NCBI RefSeq assembly: GCF_031755915.1
Contig: NC_083385.1
Span: 13,847,001 to 13,911,000 of the forward strand
Length of the DNA: 64,000 nucleotides
Direction of reading: 5' to 3'
DNA from: Ziziphus jujuba
Lineage: Eukaryota > Streptophyta > Magnoliopsida > Rosales > Rhamnaceae
The notes beneath the pieces are model-generated. The model had not been told where the DNA came from, searched no databases, and worked only from the letters and a program-made list of their open reading frames with translations. This document shows, piece after piece, positions 54,717 through 64,000 of this stretch (its first letter is position 1; each line of letters begins with the position of its first letter). Position numbers and translations under genes: made by a program.

Positions 54717-56091
54717 TTTCTTTTTACTACGAAAGAAACCAAAAGATAGTTGGAAACCAAAGCCACAAAAAGCCCACCTGAGATATAACATGAACAGAGG
54801 CTTAAATCCCACTCCCAAAGCCAAATCTTTCTGTCTCAGTAAGAGACAGTAGATAAATGGGTGATTGGGACCGTTATGTTTTTCACTTTTTTTCTTTCTT
54901 TATTAGTTAGGAAATGACGCTAGTTTTATAGTGAAAGAGTGAAAGTGATTTGGGTTTTGCAAGATGAAGATTAAAAAGTAGAGCGTTGCTTCCACGTTAT
55001 TTCCAAAAATTTTCATTTTTCCTAAGTTCTATACCTAGCATTTACCTGGAAAGTAATGGTTTCCTGTATTGGCCTGAATAGAGCAACCTTAAAAGTATGA
55101 TGTATGTACAATGTTGCTAATCGGAACAAGCAAGACCGTCGGTGGTGTAATTGAAGTGGTGCTTGTCTCTTTATTACTTGGACAAAAAAGGAAAGGGAGG
55201 AGAGGGAAGAGTTTTGCTGTTTTCTTATTTGTTTCTATGCCAAAGGCTTTGATTAGGTAACAAAATTATTTGTATACACTTGTAAAATGATGATTAAAAT
55301 CTTTTTGGTTATATCGCAAATATGAAATCTTTAGCACCGAATTTGTTTTACATTGGATTCCTCAAATCCATAAAAGAGTGATAAAGGATTTTATAGCGTA
55401 GATGAATAGTTGTGTAGTGGAATGGACAATGTAGCCTAATTTGGAAGTTCATAGCACCCTTCTGATTCTCTAATTAAAATAATAAAATTTTGGAACACTA
55501 GAATTATAGTTATATTTTAATAGTTGAAAAAAATATATATATTTGAAGAATTTGTTGCTGCTTCTTATGAAATTTCTCAAAAAGAGAACAAATTAGATGT
55601 TAGTAAATTACTTTTTAAAAAGTAATAAAATAATTTCAAATATGTTTTAAACATCCATGGTTAGTTTTTTTTCCCCAAACTATTCTCATAGACCTATAAA
55701 TGCTTATCTAATTTGTTAAAAAAAAAAAAAAAGAAACTTAATAATACGGTAGTTAATGCACCAATAAAAGCTTTCTATATATATTTTTAAAAAACTTGGT
55801 TTACATAAGCAAAAGATTTATAAAGTACCATATATTTAAAAGTCCCAATATAAATATATTGGGACTTTCTTTTAACGCCTAGTAAAAGGCCGTCGGCCAT
55901 TACCGCACACTGACATCTAGTCTCATTTGTATAATTTGTCCGTTACATACAAACGACCATACAAGAAATATAGAAAGGTCCAATAAAGTGGTTTGCCAGC
56001 AACGATTTCGCTCCATGACAAATTGGAAGGAGCCGTTGTGTACGGCTCAGTGGGACAACCATGTGAATGTAGAGTGTGAACTCTTGGCACT
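54717..56091. other. Spacer between the small ORF and the unknown protein gene
   Basis: AT-rich. It should include the leader of the small minus-strand ORF at one end and the 3' UTR of the 56.1-58.4 kb minus-strand gene at the other. A perfect GTCCCAATATAAATATATTGGGAC palindrome-like hairpin lies at about 55843-55866. No gene is visible. Confidence 0.4.
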
Positions 56092-58436
56092 TCAATGCCG
56101 CTGCTTCAACCGTGTTTCTCTGGCAATGGAAGGTAACCATCTCTCTCCTCTAATCCTTTTCAGCTCTGCAACTCTTTCTTCTTCTCTTCGGGCTGCCACT
56201 TTTGCAGCTGCATCTTTAGCTTCGAACTTAGCTAATGACTTTTGAAATGCGTTTCTTGCTGCAGCAATTATATCCTCCCCATCAACAGCAACGGATTTGA
56301 GTCTTCGTCTGAACTGTATGCCGACATAATAAATTGCGCACATGTCATATATGGATGAATAAAAGATGGTAAAGCTGATCACTAGTCATATGCGTTAAAC
56401 GATATATGAATAGATGAACAAACCTTCTTTGATTTCTCATCTAATTCTTTTCCAGGAAGAAGTCTCGGCCTCTTTCTTGGTTGTTGAAGTTCATCTGGTG
56501 CATAAACATAACAGTTAATCCACACTAGGGAAGAGACACACTATATTGGAAGTTGACACCAACGAGTGGCCAACTCTCCAATTTAAACACCAAAAATGAC
56601 ATATTTAACTACTGGATGATATCACAAAGAAAGTTGAATTGAAGAAGTCATATACTACTTGTAACAAATACATTTTTCGTATATGCAGTTTTCTTCAATG
56701 ATGCCAATCTCTTTTGCCAATTATTTAAACCTACATCTTGAATATTTTTGGATGCTTATGATGACCAACCTCACCCTCTTCTTGCTGTTAATATCATTAT
56801 CAAAATGGTAGAGATAAGTAAAATGTCAAATTACAAGCATTTAAACTTAATACTTTCCCTATATATTAGATAATAAGAAAGCAGCAGATTGAACAGTGAA
56901 AATTTAGATGTTGACCTTATCAGTTTTTAAGGGAACCATAAGCTGTTTTCCACGATAGATGACCTTTTTAATAAATGAATATGATTAGGCAAAATAGGAA
57001 AAAAAAAAAAAATGATTGAAGACAATTACTTACTAACGTGATCAAACACTATCCCAGGTGGAGCATTTTTGAATAATCGAATGCCACCTTCTTCGTTCAT
57101 AGGATCCGTTTCTGGGATTCTAATATGTTCCTTCACAATCACCAAGGTCCTTTCCAATATATCATCCAAAATCTTTTGTGCCTGTGAAGAAGAATATTAA
57201 TTGTACAGAAACTGACAAAACAGCAAAACATTCCAAGCAGGATAAGAAATTTGAGAAAGGTAGGGGCAGGGATGCAAGGAAGCATAGCATGTGCTTCACT
57301 ATAATTCACCTATTCCTTACCTGTGAATAATTATGACTGTATCGCCCTGTATGAACTTTGACTCATAAGTTTCAGTAACCGTTAAAAATTCCTTACAACA
57401 TCATGTTCAATTAAAACTTCCAATATACGAAGAAGATTAACAAAAGTTATAAGGGCATGAAGGAACACATTGTTGTTCAACCTTGTCTAAACTTAATATG
57501 CCCAAAAGATTTCTGCTATTATATCCTCTATCCAGTTCAGCAATCTGCCTTGTTTTTTCCACATCATCATAAAAAATGCACGTAAATCCTAGCAAGACAT
57601 AATAACATTTTATTTCCTAGCTGTTTGAGTTACCAAACTTAAGCTGTTTCCAACATGTTCCTATTGCACACAAGAACAAAACTTTCAATACAGAAAGCTT
57701 CATTTTTGGTTACTTTCTTAAAAGATTGAAGAGTTATATATACCGGTTTCTTCTCCTCCTTCTTCTTCTTATTTTTTTTATTTTTTTATTTTTCTCAAAA
57801 GAAAAAATGAAAAAACATTCTCAATTTGAAGGCCCTTTAGAATCCAAGCATCCACAAGGTCCCAGAAAAAGGGAATGATCCAAAGGATACCGATTCTTCA
57901 AAAGAATTGAGCTCATTCATTCATGAAATAAAATATCAGTCAATAATAAAGCTAGTTCTGAAGAAGGGTAACAATACATATTAGGAACCATTCAATTTAT
58001 AGAATTTATGTTATCTAAAGCTGGCATTTAAATTTGACTGCAGAGAAGCAATAGAGGAAACCAAGCATTTTCCAAAAAAGATACACCTGGAAGATATCAG
58101 AAACACCTAAACTGAAAAAAAGCCGGCCAAGTAATATTCAAAACCAACCAGCAAATTGCAGTGCCAAAAATGTTTAAAAAAAAAAAAAAGTGTTGAAAAA
58201 ATAAAACTGAAAAGGAGGAGAGAATAAGCATGGTGGACCTTGAGTTGGTAGTGCTTGAGCCGTTTGGTTTTGGGTTTCTCGTCAGAATCATCGCCATCGG
58301 CAGAGGAAACGGGTGGTTTGGCAGCAGAAGAGGACACGAAAGTGGTGGCGGCGGCGATTGAGTCTATGGCTGATTTCCACTCCGCATCTCCATCTTCCTC
58401 CCCACTGCTACTGCATTCACTGCTTCCTCCTCCCAT
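56092..58436 (-). CDS. Conserved-looking protein of unknown function, complete four-exon gene
   Basis: Exons in coding order 58436-58239, 57181-57034, 56494-56424 and 56313-56092 splice in phase to 212 residues. It starts MGGGSSECSSSGEEDGDAEW; a Ser/Asp-rich, probably disordered first third ends in the basic stretch KPKTKRLKHYQLK. Exon 2 (AQKILDDILERTLVIVKEHI, then GGIRLFKNAPPGIVFDHV) is the most structured part. Next comes a nuclear-signal-like QPRKRPRLLPGKELDEKSKK and a long charged Ala/Glu/Arg helix (AAKVAARREEERVAELKR), ending LKQRH. The exon 2 donor was set at A/GTAAGT because only that phase joins exon 3. Probably nuclear and helical. I believe plant homologues exist, but I recall no name or function. 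Confidence 0.75.
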
Positions 58437-59171
58437 TTTCTTTTCTTCCTCGGTTTCACTCGCTCAATTCACTTTCATACCCGATTTCGCTCAATACCCA
58501 ATACAAAATAAATTTGTATAGAAGAGAAAAATTGGTCAATTATTTTTTTTTTTTTAACAAATACTATATAATATTCACAAATTTCTGCTGGTGAATTAAA
58601 ATATTTTTCTCTTAAATTCATTTATTTTTTCTTTTGGGCAATTTCTCCTAAATTCTATGAAAAAATATATTTTGTTAAAAAAATTAATCCTAATTTTTTG
58701 TCATTGTGTTCTCAAATAAAAAGTCCCAACAGAGACCAATATAGAATAATAAGAATTAGGAGGAAAAAAAAAAAAAAAAACATCTAATTCATAAAAAAAG
58801 GGAGAGAGAAGGAAAAAGAAGGCCCAAAGAGAAAGACCAGGAGGACTCAGGCCCAACCCAACTAATATGGGCCGAACCAGACCCAAATATCATAAACTTG
58901 GAAACGCAGTGTCGCAGTCGTCAAAAACGGTCTCGAAAGAAATTTCAAGCTCAGTAGCACTGCCGGTGCGACGGTAAACCGCCTCAGATTCTCAATTTGC
59001 AGAGTAGCTGAAAACCAAAATTCTTATATCTCTGTCTAAGTGTTTGATTGGCGTGGAATTGAATTAAAGGAACCCTGAAACCCTAAGCAACTCCGAATAC
59101 AATCGGAAGGGTTGGTCTAAGGATTTCTAGGGCTCGAGCAAAAAAGGGGCAGAGGGACAAGAGAGATAAGA
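58437..59171. promoter_or_regulatory. Divergent promoter region between the unknown gene and PUB49/CYP65
   Basis: The two start codons are 735 bases apart and point away from each other. The region has TGGGCC/GGCCCA site II-type motifs near 58820-58875 and an AAACCCTAA telo-box-like motif near 59078-59086 in the likely CYP65 leader. Both are typical of housekeeping promoters. The part next to 58436 is AT-rich. Confidence 0.5.
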
Positions 59172-59317
59172 ATGGGGAAGAAACAGCATAGCAAAGATCG
59201 AATGTTCATAACCAAGACCGAATGGGCCACTGAATGGGGCGGCGCCAAATCCAAATCCTCTTCCATCCCTTTCAAACGCCTCCCTTTCTATTGCTGCGCG
59301 TACGTTCTTCTCTCTCT

Positions 59318-59352
<35 letters not shown>

Positions 59353-59665
59353 TCTGAAATTGATGGCTGATGGCTGTTTAACTGTGATGCAGACTTACGT
59401 TTACGCCTTTCGAAAGCCCTGTGTGCACGGCAGATGGCAGCGTCTTCGAGTTAATGTGCGCTTCTCTTACTCTAATTCCTACTTGCAATTCATCTATTTT
59501 TCTTTAAAAAAAAAAAATTGAAATTGAAAATTGGGAAATGGGAAATGGGTGCAGGAATATAATTCCATATATTAGAAAGCACGGGAAGCATCCAGTCACT
59601 GGAGCTCCGCTGAAAATGGAGGATCTCATACATCTAACTTTCCACAAGAATCCCGAAGGTTTGGG

Positions 59666-59697
<32 letters not shown>

Positions 59698-62679
59698 ATT
59701 TAATTTTTCTTGTTTTCGATAGTTTTAAGAATTTTCATTTCATTGGACAGAGAATTTGAAACTAAGTGATGAGTGCTACATTAATTAATTAGGTGAAACA
59801 AATTTTATTGACATTAATGTTTCAATGTCAGGCAGTGGGATTATTTTGCTGGATACTTTTACCCACTTTAGGATGGAATAAATACACAAAAGGAAGTTTT
59901 ACATTTTCTTTTTAATTATGATTATCATTATTATTATTTATAGGTGTGCTCTGTATATAGTTGTGCATGTAATGGACCTGTTGGTATGATGTTTGTTATT
60001 ACTAATATAGGTTTTGCAAGTACTCAATTTACTTTGTTCCCTAAGCTGATTCAAACCTTTCTATTTCTTTTTCTATAGGAGAATTTCAGTGCCCAGTCTT
60101 AAACAAAGTTTTTACTGAATTTACACACATTGTTGCCGTGAAGACTACAGGAAATGTCTTTTGCTACGAGGTTTGTAATATTTCTCGTTGTTCCCATCAT
60201 CTGTGAGTTTTCTTGTTTTTAATAAGTGGGTTTAGTGTTCATTGTTTTTCTTGGCTTTATAGGCAATTAAAGAACTAAACATTAAGACAAAGAACTGGAA
60301 GGAGCTGCTCACTGATGAACCATTCACCAAGGAGGATCTCATAACCATTCAGGTATGTAGTAGTTTGAGATGTATCCAGGTTGTTATGTCAAGATCTTGT
60401 AAGTAGTTTTTGTTTGTTTTGCATATTACACAGATGTTTATGGGTGCGCTTTGCAGAGTCCTAATGCACTTGACAGCAAGGTTCTTCTCGATTTTGATCA
60501 TGTTAAAAATAATTTGAAGGTTGATGATGAAGGTAAGCTCAACTTAATATTTCATCCACAAGGAACACACATGCATTTAATTTATTAATGTAATTTGATG
60601 TACTCAGTTTCTTTTTGCAGAGTTAAAGAAAATGAATTCTGATCCGTCCTATAACATTAATGTCTCGGGAGATATCAAGCAGATGTTGGACGAGCTTGGA
60701 ACTGAAAAGGCAAAGCAAACTGCACTACATGGAGGAGGTGGCAACAAGGCAAAAAATGAAAGAGCTGCTGCACTTGCTGCCATCTTGGAAGCAAGGTCAC
60801 GCATTAAAGAAGATTCTGAAAAAAATCCAAATGGAGGGGCTAAAACCCCTCAAGCTTTCAGCATTGTAGATGCTGCATCTGCTTCTGTACATGGAAGAAG
60901 TGCTGATGCGGCAAAAGCTGCATCAAGTGATAAAACTGCTGCTCGAATAGCTATGCATATGGCTGGTGAGAGGGCACCAGTGAATGCCAAGATGGTCAGT
61001 CCTTCCGAATACTTATTGATTCTGCCAGAATACTATCTATTAGGAGTTATCATACAACAAGTATAATGGAAATTCAATATCTGTTGTTTGAATAGAAGAA
61101 TGCTAATGTTCAACCTTTGATGTTGGTCCTCACAGTTTGTAGGTTGTTATTTCTCATTTCCTAGGGGCCAATGTCATTTTTAACTTATAAACGTTTGATT
61201 TCAGGTCAAGAGCCGGTATACTACTGGTGCTGCATCAAGATCCTTCACTTCTACTTCTTTTGATCCTGTCACTAAAAATGAATATGAATATGTCAAAGTT
61301 GAGAAGAACCCAAAGAAGAAAGGATATGTACAGCTGCATACAACTCATGGTGATTTGAACATTGAGCTGCACTGTGATATAACTCCCAGGACATGTGAGA
61401 ACTTTATCACTCTGTGTGAACGTGGCTATTACAATGGAGTAGCTTTTCATAGAAACATACGGTAATTGCTCTGATTTAATTTCTGTATTCTGACTTTTGG
61501 TTTTACAATCTGACTTTTGCCATATATGTAACATTGTCCTTTTTATGCACAGGAATTTTATGATTCAAGGTGGTGATCCTACGGGTACTGGGAAAGGAGG
61601 TGAATCTATATGGGGAAAGCCTTTTAAAGATGAACTGAACTCCAAGTTGGTTCACTCTGGAAGGGGTATTGTTAGTATGGCAAACAGTGGGCCCCATACA
61701 AATGGTTCCCAGTTTTTCATCCTGTACAAGTCTGCAAATCATTTAAACTTCAAGCATACAGTTTTTGGTGGAGTTGTTGGAGGATTGACGACATTGGCAG
61801 CAATGGAGAAGGTTCCTGTTGATAATGAAGATCGACCTTTGGTAGGTGTTGTACTGTTGCTATTTATTTTTGAAGATTTATTTTCAAGTTCTATGTTTTG
61901 CTGGTCTTTTTTTGCTTTATTTCAGCCTTCTGTGAATCAATGGAGTGATATTTATTGGTGTAAATACTCCTATACGTTGCAGACTTACTTTATTTTTATT
62001 TTTTAATGTTTTACTTTTTCTACAATTGCCAATCTGTCTTCTGAGGCATGTTGTTAATAGTTTTATGGGGCAGCAATCTTCAGTTCTTAGATGCATGTAT
62101 CCTTCTGTTGAATAAGATTTGAAGATAAGGTCTGTGCTCTGTGTGCGTGTGTGTGTTATTGTTCTATGTCCAAACTCTTTCTGTGGCTGTATGTGTGTGT
62201 TGATATTTACAGCTTGTCATCCTATTAGTCATCGTCTTGATCATAGTTCAATCATTTTTTGCAGGAGGAAATTAAGATTACAGGTGTTACGATTTTCGTC
62301 AATCCTTACACAGAACCTGATGAAGAAGAGGAGAAAGAAGAAGCCAAAAATGAGAAGAAAGTTATCGATGAAGAAGATGTTCGTTTTCTGGATGCCTGAA
62401 TGTCAGAGTAGTTTGTGCTTTTGATTTTCTTTCTCTGTTTATCATATTCATGTGGTGGATTTTGTAACATTTCAGGAGAAGGTTGGATCTTGGTACAGCA
62501 ATCCGGGTACAGGAACAGCAGAAACAGTTGGTAGTGGTGGTGTTGGGAAGTACTTGAAAGCACGGAGTTCTCAAGCTGAGTCTGTGGCTGTTGACACTGG
62601 TTTAACAGCAGTTGCTGCTGCCAAGAAAAGAAAATTGGGAGTCTCTAAGGCAGAATTCAAAGATTTTTCGGCCTGGTAA
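59172..62679 (+). CDS. PUB49: U-box cyclophilin PUB49/CYP65 (PPIL2 homologue), complete eleven-exon gene
   Basis: Combines an N-terminal U-box (E3 ubiquitin ligase fold) with a cyclophilin peptidyl-prolyl isomerase domain; human PPIL2 is a nuclear, spliceosome-associated relative. Exons: 59172-59299, 59393-59455, 59555-59658, 60079-60170, 60263-60352, 60457-60532, 60621-60994, 61205-61461, 61553-61841, 62265-62378 and 62476-62679. Phases agree and give 596 residues, the family length. It starts [20 protein letters not shown]. The U-box lies at ~38-110 ([20 protein letters not shown]). A helical Ala/Lys linker follows. The cyclophilin domain covers ~345-500 ([47 protein letters not shown]). 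An acidic stretch ([16 protein letters not shown]) precedes a C-terminus ending [10 protein letters not shown]. The exon 10 donor (GAT/GTTCGT) is weak. Confidence 0.95.
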
Positions 62680-64000
62680 TATCCCAAATCTGTACCATAT
62701 GTAGAAAATATTTTCCAAGGTGGGGAAAAGTGACATATATTCTTTTTAGGGAAATTAGCTAATATTCCAGTTGTTTTTCTGGTAAGTTTGCACAAGGAAT
62801 CATATACCATGATTAATTGCTTTTGTTACAATAGATTCCTATCTGCCTCTCGTGCGATCGCAGAACTATAGTTATGTCACCGCAACATCTTGAACTTGTA
62901 GGAATTCACAATTGAAAGTGAATCCTGAGTGATCTGATTCCCGCATATATTTGATTATTTCTGTGGCATGAAATTTGTATTTATGGTGACTAAAACTAGA
63001 TGACTGCATCCCAACTTGGTAAACCTTTTAGCTCATTTGGTTTCCATATAACATTAGAGTTACCCCAACAGTAAATGGTTGATAAATAAAAACAAAAAAG
63101 AGTTCTTTTTTACTCACCTTCATAAGCCCATTGACAAAGGTCCTATTGAAATGTGGGAAGAAAGACGGCAAAATTTGCAATCCCAACTGTGTCGTTCCCT
63201 CCTCTTCTACGCCCCCATCACTGCCCAAAAAAACAACAATAATAATAATAATAATAATAAAATAATAATTAAAGAATAAAAAAAATAAAATAAACTCTAT
63301 TGTTTTTAAATGGCCTAAATGCTCTCCATGTGATTTCAATTCTCAAAGAGCCTAGCTAGGTTCAACTACAATTTCTGATTCTGCCTAAGCCATGAATTTT
63401 ATTCCTCAACGGGGTCAGCCTTTACAGCTGCTTTTTAATTCACTGGTAAATCAGTTCACAGATAATGTAGGATTCATTTCAAAAATTCCAACAAGGATTC
63501 CATAAAACCAACATGACCTTAGTCCAAAATTTGATAAGAACGAGAAATGGGGCTTTTCTTTATTTGTTTCTATTAAAGCCCACTTTTATTTATTTATTTT
63601 TTTTCGCTAAATCCCACTTATTTTTACACTTGCCAGCTATAATTCGAACGCATCATAGTAAAATATGAAGTATACATTTGCTATAGTATGGCATTACTTT
63701 CGGTTTATTCAAAAAATCCCCTTTTTTTTTTTTCTTTGGGTAATATTTTAACAAAATCCTTAATATCAAAATCTAAACAGAATTTAGCCTAAAAAAGAAA
63801 ATACCACAAATTAGTTACTAAAAGAATTTTGGATTTGTTTTTATTTTCCCCCTATTGATATTATCATTATTATTATTATTATTATACTTTTTGGTCAAAT
63901 ATTGATGTTATTAGTTAGAGGTCTTTAATTTTTTTAACCATTACAACAATTTAGTATCTAATTAAAAGAAATGAGCATGTTTCAAACTTACAACATAATG
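62680..64000. other. Downstream region of PUB49/CYP65 to window end
   Basis: The first few hundred bases should be the 3' UTR. The rest is AT-rich with an (AAT)n-like run at about 63237-63262 and (ATT)n near 63866-63884. No coding region is visible up to the window edge. Confidence 0.4.

Noticed and set aside
59172..59521. Unspliced readings of the first PUB49/CYP65 exons
   Set aside because: They run through a (TA)n intron; the spliced frame gives the known U-box sequence.

Overview
This is a plant nuclear window, almost certainly from a eudicot. The genes are intron-rich with GT-AG (and one GC-AG) introns, the intergenic DNA is very AT-rich with many microsatellites, and several proteins match plant-specific families. 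These include a type IIB Ca2+-ATPase with an N-terminal calmodulin/autoinhibitory region, a BTB-NPH3 protein, a plastid-type APS kinase and a U-box cyclophilin. I cannot name the species from sequence alone.

Layout. At 1.3-6.9 kb (+) lies a complete five-exon condensin II subunit CAP-G2 gene. It converges on a complete seven-exon ACA-type Ca2+-ATPase gene at 7.7-13.9 kb (-). From 18.8 to 32.5 kb is a rearranged, tandemly duplicated block holding two further ACA-like loci on the minus strand (20.5-22.4 and 26.0-28.7 kb). Both keep the promoter-proximal exons 1-3 but stop at the same point, before the phosphorylation and nucleotide-binding domains. The rest of the block is SINE, MITE-like and degenerate repeat sequence. 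Gene-dense DNA resumes with a VDAC porin gene (34.0-36.2 kb, +) and an intronless ribosomal protein L26 gene (38.3-38.7 kb, -). About 5.5 kb of AT-rich repeat-bearing DNA follows, then a BTB/NPH3 gene (44.3-47.6 kb, +), an APS kinase gene (49.5-53.3 kb, +), a possible small membrane protein (54.5-54.7 kb, -), a four-exon unknown protein gene (56.1-58.4 kb, -) and, divergently from it, a complete eleven-exon PUB49/CYP65 gene (59.2-62.7 kb, +).

The genes are not an operon and do not share one pathway; they are ordinary single-copy housekeeping genes. The unusual part is the ACA cluster. The two truncated paralogues keep the calmodulin-binding/autoinhibitory leader, the first membrane pair and the actuator domain, but both carry the same TGES-to-TGKS change and end in the same non-ACA flank. 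They therefore descend from one already truncated copy. The right-hand copy is a chimera: its exon 1 and intron 1 derive from an intact-type ACA gene, followed by an exon-3 scrap and then truncated-type exons 2-3. Both still read open for about 400 codons once spliced, so they are either young pseudogenes or short regulatory proteins.

All exon coordinates were placed by hand from reading frame, splice consensus and remembered family sequence. No alignment or database search was run.
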